Below are positions 48,601-57,686 of a stretch of 64,000 bases of DNA, piece by piece. The translations under genes were made by a program, and so were the position numbers. The DNA is from Candidatus Zhuqueibacterota bacterium. Lineage in GTDB: Bacteria; Zhuqueibacterota; Zhuqueibacteria; Residuimicrobiales; Krinioviventaceae. The stretch lies in the NCBI GenBank assembly GCA_016934825.1, contig JAFGSB010000041.1:1-64000 (forward strand), in the 5' to 3' direction. How positions within the stretch are numbered: position 1 is the stretch's first letter; each line of letters begins with the position of its first letter. The notes beneath the pieces are model-generated. The model did no database searches. It had not been told where the DNA came from and saw only the letters and a list, made by a program, of their open reading frames with translations.

Positions 48601-50325
48601 CTGACCGTTAATTTTTTACCGACAAGTATTGGTGAAAAGTACGCTTACCTTATATTTACCAGTAATTCCACAACCAGCCCGGATACGATTTTTCTGACCG
48701 GGACCGGCGCTCAAACGTATACCGTTGATGTCCAGCACGACTCTGCCGTCGGGGGAAGTCCGTTGACCATCGCATTTACGTTTTCGGATATACCGACCAC
48801 AAGCAGACAAATCATGTATTACAGAAACGCCGGTCAAATTGATTATCAATCGACGAACTTGCAGGGCTCGGGCCCAACTTTTACCGGCGTAATACCCGGC
48901 ACATACGTCAATCTCCGTGGAATCGAGTATTATATCCTCATGACGGTTGACGGTGTCGATTACACCTATCCGCCCTCAGATCCGCAATACAATCCGCTGA
49001 CGGCGCGGGTCTTTTATAAACAATACAAACCGCCGATCACTTTAACGCCCATGAAGTACAAAATGATATCGGTTCCCGGTGAAGCGCCGGATGAAGACGC
49101 GGAAACCGTCCTTGCCGATGATTACGGACCATACGATAAACGATATTGGCGGTTAAGTTATTATTATCCGACGGCAACTTCAGATTATATCGAATACCCC
49201 TTTATGTCGGATTTTGAATACCAGTATGGCATGGCGTTCTGGTTGATCACGCGTTCCGGCACGCTGTTCGATGTTGATAATTTGTATTCAATGCCCTCCG
49301 ATGACTCGTTATATGTCACGTTCCGCCCCGGCTGGAACCAGGTCGGATGTCCCTTTGCGTTTCCGGTATCGATATACGATATGGTCTCTAACGGCGAACT
49401 CGATTATCCGGTATATTATGATAATTCCATTAATGATTACAGGTACCAGATAGAAATTCTGCAGCCGTGGGAAGGTTATTTCGTCTATAACCGGGAAACG
49501 GTTCCGGTGACGATTGCCATACCGCCGGTGGAAGCCCACGGGACTCTGCCGAAAAGCAAAACCCCTTTTACCATTCAGAATTCATCGGAATATGTTTTGC
49601 AGCTCTCGGCACGAATCCCCGATACAGACTATCAGGATTCGCAAAATTATCTCGGTATGCTGTCCGAGTCCAGTGAGGACCTGGATGGGCACGATTTCTA
49701 CGAAGCCCCGCCGATTGGCGATTATATTCAGCTTTCCGTTTTTGACGACGAAAACAGGTTCGCCGGAAACTTTAAACCGGCTTCCGCCGACGGTCAGAAA
49801 TGGGACCTGTTGCTGAACTCATCTTTTAACGTGAAGAAAAATATACGGGTCTCCCTGACTGAAAAGGGTACTCTCGGCGATAGTCTGAACCTGTATATCC
49901 TTGATAAAGATTACAACGCCGTTATCCCGGTCAAAGACGGGGGATTTGAAATAGACCTAAATGCAGGGTCGGCACGACACCTCGCTGTGATTATCGGTAC
50001 CGGCAGTTATGCGCAAAACAACAGCAACGGGATACCCCTTGTTCCCTATGCTTTCAACCTCGAACAGAACTATCCCAATCCTTTCAACCCGGAAACGACC
50101 ATTCAGTACCAGTTAGCAAGACAAAATCACGTCAAACTGGAAATTTTCAATACGCTCGGACACAAGATCAGGACGCTGGTCGACGGTGTGCAAAACACGG
50201 GTGAGCATAGAGTGGTCTGGGACGGCTTGAACGACGCCGCTTACCGTGTGGCGGGAGGCCTTTACTTTTACCGCCTTTCCTCGAACGATTTGAATTCAAC
50301 TAAAAAAATGATACTAATACGATAA
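45646..50325 (+). CDS. Giant secreted protein: Ycf48/BNR-like propeller repeats, choice-of-anchor-D/ASPM-like Ig repeats, T9SS C-terminal domain
   Basis: Repeated GVFRSTDNGxxWTxxNTGL motifs; repeats of TIDFGxVxVG...TGTG type; C-term NYPNPFNPETTIQYQLARQNHVKLEIFNTLGHKIRTLVD. Start refined to 45646 with signal peptide. Confidence 0.88.
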   Translation: MRKISGHFILLKVLKLLLFILFIGILNVGAGFAQVLWQQTNGPAGGNVPSLAINNTSGALFAGCEAGVFRSENNGDTWTSVSAGLPATTVLNIAVNSSGHIFAGSYMSSLYRSMDNGATWELKNTGLPPDFDINALVINPAGIIVVASFNGIYRSTDNGENWTMAITPTGGPAEGMDVLYVTPNGNVMGGNYNGVFEAANNGDSWSLIHQIGSVYAMGVNSAGDIFTGSYNGVQRLLFGQQTWEYVNTGLPTTVDIKRISINSSGVLFAGTYDGLYRSTDNGNNWTSVNTGLTSTNVNAIIFNSTGATFTATSGGVFSSADNGNNWTRKINGLVNSTVRVLNVGQNGNFYAGTSSGLFRSTDTGSTWNEIPTLAGKSVKYIIFNTAGNAFAGTEFSGVYRSLDNGVTWALANTGLTSLEIRAMTINATGQLFVATYTGLFRSTDNGANWTNINNTLSEPSSLVVDSDGDMFAATYNGIYRSVDNGVTWNIANANMSSVNFLKIRPDGYIFACTSMGISVSDNKGVTWIDKNNGLTDTQIQTLYISRKGHLFAGTRIGGLFRSTDLGDNWIAANNGLSNPSVHALVMNNAGDFLAGTMGSGVFSSQYDNSIHSVSPTAIDYGNVRTNTTRTDSVVVTNTGYQILNVSLFNMSGPNAANFVVMTAPFQLSPGESRAVQIDFTPGSRSTHTASLDIVTSGGTSTVSLTGTGIAPVMSLLMTTFDIGLVRSNTTQQIDSLYLIANDGDDSLLVTSAGFTGTDAVNFAVTDHINKTAPGEDGWFSFSFTPDRTGPFTAQLSIQSDGGSGDVTITGTGTAPVLEVTPLSIDFADVAIGASALDTILVKNTGTDILNVSLISVGGTDAAYFTLNTTPFTLGPGDSTELQVSFTPESQGTFYAEVLIESDDVNAIVELFGTGAQPVLSSDQGTIDFGESQVGAFRDRILGVTNTGDGSLIISDVSITGPYAEEFYVLENTTNLQPLASLARLDLTVNFLPTSIGEKYAYLIFTSNSTTSPDTIFLTGTGAQTYTVDVQHDSAVGGSPLTIAFTFSDIPTTSRQIMYYRNAGQIDYQSTNLQGSGPTFTGVIPGTYVNLRGIEYYILMTVDGVDYTYPPSDPQYNPLTARVFYKQYKPPITLTPMKYKMISVPGEAPDEDAETVLADDYGPYDKRYWRLSYYYPTATSDYIEYPFMSDFEYQYGMAFWLITRSGTLFDVDNLYSMPSDDSLYVTFRPGWNQVGCPFAFPVSIYDMVSNGELDYPVYYDNSINDYRYQIEILQPWEGYFVYNRETVPVTIAIPPVEAHGTLPKSKTPFTIQNSSEYVLQLSARIPDTDYQDSQNYLGMLSESSEDLDGHDFYEAPPIGDYIQLSVFDDENRFAGNFKPASADGQKWDLLLNSSFNVKKNIRVSLTEKGTLGDSLNLYILDKDYNAVIPVKDGGFEIDLNAGSARHLAVIIGTGSYAQNNSNGIPLVPYAFNLEQNYPNPFNPETTIQYQLARQNHVKLEIFNTLGHKIRTLVDGVQNTGEHRVVWDGLNDAAYRVAGGLYFYRLSSNDLNSTKKMILIR

Positions 50326-50347
50326 ACCGAAAAAAAATGGACAGAAT

Positions 50348-51439
50348 ATGAGTACGATAAAAAAAATATGTGTATTATTATTGCTTTTTAATATAGCCAG
50401 GGCGGATGACATATTTATCATTTCGCAAAACCGTTTTATCAGTTTCTTCCCGGTGGCGCAGTACTGGTCAAACGATAACGGCGCGTCCTTTTCGGAGGTA
50501 TCGCTTCCGGTGTCAGCATATGTGCCGGTCAATCAGTCTTTGGGTATTAATTTCAGAACGAATCAGGCGACGGTAAGCGGGGACGGCGTGACCACACTGG
50601 CCGGATTCACCGATTCCCAGATCGGGTTTTCCTATTATATGAGGTCTCTCGGGGCCGTATTCAACCTGGGATTAAATATTCCAAGCGGTAAAAAAGAACT
50701 GACACTCGATGAATATTCAACATCATATCTCATCAGTTTTAACCATTTTAATTTATATTCGCCTAATTTCGGGCAGGGATTGAATGTTTCACCGGGATTA
50801 AACTGGGCGCATCAATTAAGCGAAAAGTTTGTGATCGGTCTTGCGGCGTCGTACCAGTATAAAGGCGAATTCAAACCGGTCGATTTTATCACGGAAGCCT
50901 ATAAACCCGGCGATGAGATCATTTTAAACGCCGGTCTTGATTTTACCATCAACGAAACCAGCACACTGTCGGCGGATTTTATCTATACGAATTATTTTAG
51001 TGATAAAATAGAAGGCGAGGATGTTTTCGCGTCAGGGGATAAATTTGTAGGTTATCTGCACTATCAAAATAACATGGGATTCAACCACTTGTCCATTATT
51101 GCGCGGTTCAGGAGTAAAGCGAAAAACAGCATACCGGTGCTGGGGGAACTGGTTGAGGAAGTCGAAAAGTCTTCCCCGGATCAGTATGAATTGTACGGCA
51201 GATATCGATTGAGAACGAATAATCAAACTTATCTGACCTTTACCGGAGAGATACGTATTTACGATGAAACCATGGTTTACAGCGGCGTGTACCTGTTAGG
51301 CGCGGGACTTTTACCGCAATACAAACTGTCACAGGTAATGACTTTGAACGGACAAATAAAATATCTGCGCGGCTCATACTCCACCGGTCAAAACCTGACC
51401 GGTTACGAAGTTGGCGTGGGACTGCAATATAATTTTTAA
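50348..51439 (+). CDS. Outer-membrane beta-barrel-like hypothetical protein
   Basis: Signal peptide (CVLLLLFNIARA), alternating beta-strand pattern, C-terminal aromatic F (VGVGLQYNF). Confidence 0.7.
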   Translation: MSTIKKICVLLLLFNIARADDIFIISQNRFISFFPVAQYWSNDNGASFSEVSLPVSAYVPVNQSLGINFRTNQATVSGDGVTTLAGFTDSQIGFSYYMRSLGAVFNLGLNIPSGKKELTLDEYSTSYLISFNHFNLYSPNFGQGLNVSPGLNWAHQLSEKFVIGLAASYQYKGEFKPVDFITEAYKPGDEIILNAGLDFTINETSTLSADFIYTNYFSDKIEGEDVFASGDKFVGYLHYQNNMGFNHLSIIARFRSKAKNSIPVLGELVEEVEKSSPDQYELYGRYRLRTNNQTYLTFTGEIRIYDETMVYSGVYLLGAGLLPQYKLSQVMTLNGQIKYLRGSYSTGQNLTGYEVGVGLQYNF

Positions 51440-51476
51440 GCTACCCCGTTACTCCTGAATTCTATATATTTACGGA

Positions 51477-52517
51477 TCAAAAACGGAATGATCCCGATAT
51501 CCGGTGCGTGTTGGCAAGATCATGGGAAATAAACGCGTAATCGACGGCATAACCCCGGAATGAAAAACCGGCCCCGGCGGAAAAATTTTCCATATAATAC
51601 CCGCCACGCACCGATAACAGATCAAAAAACGTTATTTCGCCGCCCGCCCGGATATCATCGTAGAACCCGAATTCTTTGTCAAATGTTAATGTTACCCTTG
51701 TCCTGATAAAAGGCATATAATGCGAGGCGGCCGCACCTGTTTGCCAGATTGTCTGTACAAGGTCATGATGCTGCGATTCGGTATTCCACGTTATACTGGT
51801 GCGGGAAAGATCATGGGCGGTTACGCCGATACCGAACCATGAATTGGCCTGCCCCTTTGTATATTTATCACTGACGAGCCGCAGCATAAAACCGGCATCC
51901 AGACCCTGTCCGGTGCCGGAATATGAATCCAGGTTATGCAGGATGTATTTCCCGGATATGCCGATATAAAATTCCAGTGGTATCCGGTATTGATTGATGC
52001 CAAAGTTGAACAACAGGTCAAAATAATCGGCGCGGCTGATTGTAAACATAAAAGCGTTTTCGTTATTACCGAAAAAACCTTCCGGTTCGCCGGTTGAACG
52101 GAACTTTGGATTGGTCAACCGTTCGAGCCGTGTACCCTGCAGTTCGCCATAGCGGGGGATGTCGTCCTCGCCATGCCTGATCCAGCTTAATCCGATCGAC
52201 ATATTGCGGTTCAGGCCCATGGAAAAATTCGCCGTATTGAACTGGGCCAGACCGTCGAACATGGGCACATGATCGACATGAATGACCATTTTTTTCACAC
52301 TGGCAAGCCCCGCCGGGTTCCAGTAAAATGAGGTCGCGTCATCCGCCAGGGCCGTAAAAGCGCCTCCCATGGCCAAAGCGCGCGCGCCCACACCGATACG
52401 CAAAAAATCCGCGGCGTATTCGCCCGCCTTAACACCCGGCGCGACGATCAATATATATAACAGCGCACAGACCAGGTATTTTACCGGAAAACTTTTTATA
52501 TTTACAATACTCATCAT
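51477..52517 (-). CDS. porV: PorV/PorQ family outer-membrane protein (T9SS)
   Basis: AADFLRIGVGARALAMGGAFTALADDATSFYWNPAGLA; immediately downstream of the C25 peptidase. Confidence 0.8.
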   Translation of the reverse strand: MMSIVNIKSFPVKYLVCALLYILIVAPGVKAGEYAADFLRIGVGARALAMGGAFTALADDATSFYWNPAGLASVKKMVIHVDHVPMFDGLAQFNTANFSMGLNRNMSIGLSWIRHGEDDIPRYGELQGTRLERLTNPKFRSTGEPEGFFGNNENAFMFTISRADYFDLLFNFGINQYRIPLEFYIGISGKYILHNLDSYSGTGQGLDAGFMLRLVSDKYTKGQANSWFGIGVTAHDLSRTSITWNTESQHHDLVQTIWQTGAAASHYMPFIRTRVTLTFDKEFGFYDDIRAGGEITFFDLLSVRGGYYMENFSAGAGFSFRGYAVDYAFISHDLANTHRISGSFRF

Positions 52518-52523
52518 ACTTTA

Positions 52524-55500
52524 TTATTTTAACCTGGCCATCTTTTCTATCCGTTCGATCTTTTTATCACCCTTTTTCGCGGTGAATTTCAAATAGTACA
52601 CGCCGTTGGCGACTTGATTACCGTAACTGTCCAGCCCGTCCCAGTCCTGTTCCATATAACCCGCAATATCAAAATATTCAAAACTCCGGATCAACCTGCC
52701 CGAAACGGTATAAATATTCAGCGATACGTCATCCGCCGCATCGGTCAATGTAAACGCGATGATCGTTTCATCCGCAAACGGATTCGGATGGTTGGCAATG
52801 GTGGTTAACGCAAATTCGCCGGTGACCGAAAAAGAAACCTCCCCTACTCCGATGTTGCCGTTAATATCCTGCGCTTCAACTTTGATCCGGTGTTCCCCGG
52901 CCGGCAGTTCAGGAGAATAGGTGGCGGTGACCTGTCCTTTTGTGTTGTCGGCTTGAAAAAGCCGGATCAGCTCTTTGTCCACGTCAAGATCGTTCAGGCT
53001 GATCCTGATCGGGGACATGCCGGTATCAAAACCACTCGAATCCTCCGCGACAATCGTAAATGCCGGATTCGGGCTGATAATGTCACCTTCGGCAAAATGC
53101 TGACCCTCAATACCGATTTTAATAACCGGCGGGACCACATCATCGCTGGCCATCAGGCCGAATATTCTGCTTTCGACGGGCAGTTCCGCCGAAACAAACC
53201 GTTCCTGCCTGTTGATTGTGCTTTCAATGCCCTGCCACGTATTTGTTGCCGTATCCCAGACAAATATCTTCAGAGCGTTTTGATCCAGATAAAATGTTGT
53301 CAGCGAATCATTTTTATCAAAAAAGGCATAAACCGTTACCGGTTTATTGATGATAATTGACGAATCGGCGAAACTGAACTGAAAAGCGCTCCACGACGTA
53401 TCACCGGCCGGATGTATAAAGATCAGATCGGCCAAAACAGCGGTATTTTTATAAATTTCATCGTATTCCCGGGTCAGTTCAACGGAGGTATTTTTATTGA
53501 TACCTCCGGCCGGGATCTTGATGGAAAAAGGATCGTTTTCATAGTATATCTCTCCGGCCGTTCCCTGTGTGATCGTTGCAACCTGTAATTTTTTTGTGGT
53601 CCGGTTGTTAAGCTCGTTCTGTTCGTCAACCTGGTCTTTATCATCCGTACGAAATATAATATCATGCTCGCCGGGCCGGCTGTTGGGCCATATAAACGCG
53701 ACGTCCGTTTCGGACGACGCCCCCAAACCGGAGACATATAAAGAAGGAGAAATTTTCATGACATCGCTGGTATCCGGGGCCTCATAAACGCTGACCTCGA
53801 ACGGGCCGCTGTCGGTAAATCCCTTGTTTTTAATGACGGCCGAGATAAAAGTCTGATTTTCTCCGTACACTTTAATGGATTCCTGTTCAATAGTAAGGTC
53901 CGGCCTGTAGCCGATCTGTAAATTTTTAACCTCGCTGACATTGACCAGTTGATTATTCACCAGCGCGGCTACCTGATATGTAATATCAATTCCCTCCGGT
54001 TTTTGTAATGTGATCCCTGTCTTCCAGAAACCGGCCGTCTGTTCGCGCAGGCCAAGGTAGTTCCATGTGGCCCCGTCTTCAGACCAGCGGATCATTAACG
54101 AATCCACCTGTCCTATGGTTGCCGTCAGGTCTCCCCGGTTCACACTCACAACAAAATAAAAAGGGACCATATGCGTGGGATATTCCGGCTGTGTGTATAA
54201 ACCGGAAATATATGGCTTATCAACGCTGAACAATACAGCGCTTGCGCCTTCGGTATTGCCGTTTTTGAAATAAGCCCTGACGACGCCTTTTCCGCCCTTA
54301 TCCCCCCAGGAACGCCGTGTCTGCTGATTCAGGCTAAACAGGTTCACGCTGAATGCGCCGTTCTGCATACTCACATCCTTACTGACGATCAGGGAATCAA
54401 AATCATTATGGGCGGATATGATCAACGAACCGTCATTAAATCCCGCCACACTCCCCGTCACGAAAAGCTGATTGTTCTCGATCAGCGTATTGGAGGACAA
54501 CTGCAGCCGGATATTGTCTTCCGGCAAAACGATCCGCAGTGCCGGATCGCCCAGTAAATTATAACTTTTAACGTGGTCCCAGAAACCTCTTGTTTTTCTG
54601 ATCATTTCCAGCTTGCCCATGGTCGAAATTTCCCCCATGGAACGCCGGTTTTGTGCAAAGATCACATCGAATATCGCGTTGTTCAGGTATGTATCGCCCT
54701 GCAGGAACGCCCTGCCCGATGAACCGAAACTGCCCACGATTCCCTTGTCCGGCGCGGACAGCAGTTCCTCCGCCAGCGAGGGACTCTCGGGATTATCAAA
54801 ATGGCCGATAAAACATGTCAGGCTGAACATCATCGGGTATTTCTGCTTGTTGGTCAACCTTTGAATATCTTCGATCTGGAACAATTCAGCGTCGGAAAAA
54901 ACGCCCCCGCCGCCATGACCGACAAAATTGACGATTGTCTGTCCCGCATTAAAAAATCCGGCCACATCCTCGGTACTGCCGAAATAACGCGACGTATCCA
55001 GCGTGGATACCCTGTTGGCCAGAATTCGTTCGGGTACATGGTCCTGTACCAGCGCCCTGGTGCTTTCTTCAAAATATTCGTCCACTCCGGTCAACATGAG
55101 TATATTGCGCCGCCATTCTCCGGCCGTGGTTTCGGATTCATGTTCAATGGTCTTGTTGACCATGATTTCAGCCTGCTCCGGCGTATTGACCGGCAACCGC
55201 CCGATAAATATATCCGGCAGATCGTCATCACCGTTAACACAGGCAAAATAGTTATCACTGGAACTCATTCCCCATGTATTGGTATACTCCATCATGGTCG
55301 GAACAAATGAGGCAAGTTTTTCCTGTCGGGCAACCTGCTTGTCCAGTTTATGTGTGATGTCTCCGAATAACAGAATATACAAAGGCGCGGGCTTTTGCCA
55401 CTTGCTATAGGCGTATTGAAGGAACCGTTTGATGGCCCGCGGATCATAAATTCCATAACTGAAATCGTCGAACACCTGCTGGATATCCACCAGCTTACTG

Positions 55501-57383
55501 CGCAGGCCGCGTGAGGTTCTGAAATCGACCAGTCTTTGCGCCTCTTCCATAAAATCCGGGTGGGTGATCAGGATGTAATCGGCGCCGTTATTCAGATTTT
55601 TAAGGTTGGATGTCTCCGCCGGTATAATATTTTTTACTCTTTTCAATTTATCTTTCCCGGCGATGGTAAATGCTGCCGGTAAAAAAGAATGATTCATAAA
55701 AATAAAATCATAACCGGCCGGTGTCCTAATTTGCTTGACATCGATAATCCTGTTGCCCGTATTGGTGAAAACATAAACCTCCGGAGAGGTAAAACCGGAC
55801 ATCCGGATAAACTCCTTTCCGGGATTTTGATCGATAAATGTTAATGTATCGTTACGGGCCTGAAGCCTTTTCCGGAATTCTATTTCCAGCCAGTTCAAAT
55901 AGATTCTGTCAACTTCCGCACCCGGGAGATCGCCCGGAATATTCAGGGACAAAATATTCTCCGGCGCGTTCGCCGTAAAATCGATATAGCCCGTATCAAA
56001 AATATAGGGCGTCTGGTTGTCCCACGTCGCTTCGCCTATTATTTCTTCATTAAATTTGATCAAAACATGATGGTCCGGCGTGACCACCGGATGGGTTAGC
56101 CCCTGCATTCCGGCTTTTACCCTGAAACTGCCCTCCTGGATCAACCCCTGATCCGGTATGGAGAACCGGCATTCCTGTCCCTCTCCCATCAACTGCCATA
56201 ACCAGTGGTCGGCGCTCTCATCCGGCATGGAAACCAACCGGTCGTATAACAGGTCCTTTTCCATGTGGATTACCGCCGGTTTATAGGACAATGTATCGAC
56301 TGCTCCGGCATCCGGGGCGCCGCTTATCTCGGCGTAACGCGCTCCCGTACCGCTACCCCATGTCAACCAGTAGACATTCGTTTCGGAAAACAATGAAAAA
56401 TATGTGCTGTCGCCGGTATTATGTTTTCCCGTAAAAATGATACGGTCTTTAGCATCGAACGAACCGTCGGCTTCGCCCTCCACCACGATGGGAACAGTTC
56501 TGCCCTTATTATATAGCGTCAGGGTGGGTATGGTAATGGTATTCAGTTCGGCTCCCGCTTTGGCCAATTCCTCGCCGCTGACGGTATAAATACCATCCTG
56601 CTCGACAAGTATCTTGTAACGATAAGGGGCGGTTTCCGCTATTTTGTTCAATGGTGCCGGCGCGTTTTCCGATATGACGGAACGCCACATTTTACTTTCT
56701 TTATAATTGGCGACAAGTGACCGGTAATACGGTTCAAATTCAGTCTCGGCATTGACCGTTTTGACTGTGCTTAACGCTTTGGCCGCGGACGATTTCCCCC
56801 CTCCGGAAAAATCAACCGATAAACGCAGGGAACGGACGATTTGCGTCATCCCGGAATCAAAAAAGTACCGGACCGGGTGCAGCTCGATCTGGAGTATTCT
56901 CTGGTCCCGAAAAAATCCGGTCACGCCCTTTTCCACAATATTGCCGGGGAACACCTGTAGGGATAACGGCCTTTCGGTATACGGTTCGGCCGGAGATGCG
57001 TCGTTTGCGACTGATTTTACGGCTGTAATCTCTCCCAGGTCCCGGGTCACGGAATTTTCGCTTAACACGGTCAGGCGCGGTTCGCCGTAAGGCGGGATCC
57101 CTAGAACAATACTTGTCACGGGTACCCGGGGCAGATTCTCCCTGTCCGTATAGGAGCACCCCGGAAAGGAAATTTCACTGCTCCAGGACGGACCTGTTTT
57201 TTTTTGGATTACAATTACGGAATCAAATCTTATATCACAAACAAGCCTGTTGTTATTGCTTTCAAGGATATGAAGAGAATACCCCGATTCTTCCGCTTTG
57301 GAATTTATAAACAGAATAAATATTATAACTATTGAAAAAACATACTTAAAAATTCTAACCATCCAAAAATCTCTGTAAGACAA
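52524..57383 (-). CDS. porU: C25 gingipain-like peptidase, PorU (T9SS sortase)-like, with C-terminal sorting domain
   Basis: Putative catalytic His NFVGHGGGGVFSD and Cys MFSLTCFIGHFD; gingipain-type DIFIGRLPVNTPEQAEIMVNKTIEHE; C-term NHPNPFADETIIAFTL...NGVYYLKFTAKKG; paired with porV-like gene. Confidence 0.8.
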   Translation of the reverse strand: MSYRDFWMVRIFKYVFSIVIIFILFINSKAEESGYSLHILESNNNRLVCDIRFDSVIVIQKKTGPSWSSEISFPGCSYTDRENLPRVPVTSIVLGIPPYGEPRLTVLSENSVTRDLGEITAVKSVANDASPAEPYTERPLSLQVFPGNIVEKGVTGFFRDQRILQIELHPVRYFFDSGMTQIVRSLRLSVDFSGGGKSSAAKALSTVKTVNAETEFEPYYRSLVANYKESKMWRSVISENAPAPLNKIAETAPYRYKILVEQDGIYTVSGEELAKAGAELNTITIPTLTLYNKGRTVPIVVEGEADGSFDAKDRIIFTGKHNTGDSTYFSLFSETNVYWLTWGSGTGARYAEISGAPDAGAVDTLSYKPAVIHMEKDLLYDRLVSMPDESADHWLWQLMGEGQECRFSIPDQGLIQEGSFRVKAGMQGLTHPVVTPDHHVLIKFNEEIIGEATWDNQTPYIFDTGYIDFTANAPENILSLNIPGDLPGAEVDRIYLNWLEIEFRKRLQARNDTLTFIDQNPGKEFIRMSGFTSPEVYVFTNTGNRIIDVKQIRTPAGYDFIFMNHSFLPAAFTIAGKDKLKRVKNIIPAETSNLKNLNNGADYILITHPDFMEEAQRLVDFRTSRGLRSKLVDIQQVFDDFSYGIYDPRAIKRFLQYAYSKWQKPAPLYILLFGDITHKLDKQVARQEKLASFVPTMMEYTNTWGMSSSDNYFACVNGDDDLPDIFIGRLPVNTPEQAEIMVNKTIEHESETTAGEWRRNILMLTGVDEYFEESTRALVQDHVPERILANRVSTLDTSRYFGSTEDVAGFFNAGQTIVNFVGHGGGGVFSDAELFQIEDIQRLTNKQKYPMMFSLTCFIGHFDNPESPSLAEELLSAPDKGIVGSFGSSGRAFLQGDTYLNNAIFDVIFAQNRRSMGEISTMGKLEMIRKTRGFWDHVKSYNLLGDPALRIVLPEDNIRLQLSSNTLIENNQLFVTGSVAGFNDGSLIISAHNDFDSLIVSKDVSMQNGAFSVNLFSLNQQTRRSWGDKGGKGVVRAYFKNGNTEGASAVLFSVDKPYISGLYTQPEYPTHMVPFYFVVSVNRGDLTATIGQVDSLMIRWSEDGATWNYLGLREQTAGFWKTGITLQKPEGIDITYQVAALVNNQLVNVSEVKNLQIGYRPDLTIEQESIKVYGENQTFISAVIKNKGFTDSGPFEVSVYEAPDTSDVMKISPSLYVSGLGASSETDVAFIWPNSRPGEHDIIFRTDDKDQVDEQNELNNRTTKKLQVATITQGTAGEIYYENDPFSIKIPAGGINKNTSVELTREYDEIYKNTAVLADLIFIHPAGDTSWSAFQFSFADSSIIINKPVTVYAFFDKNDSLTTFYLDQNALKIFVWDTATNTWQGIESTINRQERFVSAELPVESRIFGLMASDDVVPPVIKIGIEGQHFAEGDIISPNPAFTIVAEDSSGFDTGMSPIRISLNDLDVDKELIRLFQADNTKGQVTATYSPELPAGEHRIKVEAQDINGNIGVGEVSFSVTGEFALTTIANHPNPFADETIIAFTLTDAADDVSLNIYTVSGRLIRSFEYFDIAGYMEQDWDGLDSYGNQVANGVYYLKFTAKKGDKKIERIEKMARLK

Positions 57384-57398
57384 CCTGTTTAATTTTGG

Positions 57399-57683
57399 TT
57401 ACTTGTTCCAGTCACTTTTATCACCGGATTTTTGTTCCTGATTATAATTAGATAGCAATTCTAATACCAAATCGGACAATTTATGAGAATAATATTTCAC
57501 CCTGGATAATAATTCTTTTTCCTCGTCATCCAGTTTATCATCTATCTCCTCTACTAAGATGGAAAGATATCCAAGCAGACCATGAGATATCGATCGGATT
57601 TCATGGCTCAGCTTGCGTTTTTGCTCATCATCCGGTTTCAATGTGCCGCCGGGTACTCTTTTGTCGTATCCAAAATCTTCCAC
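57399..57683 (-). CDS. Stand-alone HisKA/DHp-like domain protein (no ATPase domain)
   Basis: RKLSHEIRSISHGLLGYLSILVEEIDDKLDDEEKELLSRVKYYSHKLSDLVLELLSNY matches histidine-kinase DHp layout with H-box; 94 aa only. Confidence 0.7.
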   Translation of the reverse strand: MEDFGYDKRVPGGTLKPDDEQKRKLSHEIRSISHGLLGYLSILVEEIDDKLDDEEKELLSRVKYYSHKLSDLVLELLSNYNQEQKSGDKSDWNK

Positions 57684-57686
57684 TGC

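Noticed and set aside
45565-50325. Regular DNA-level repeats that could be mistaken for a CRISPR or VNTR array
   Set aside because: Repeats are in frame, codon-degenerate and encode propeller/Ig units of one long ORF; no unique spacers.
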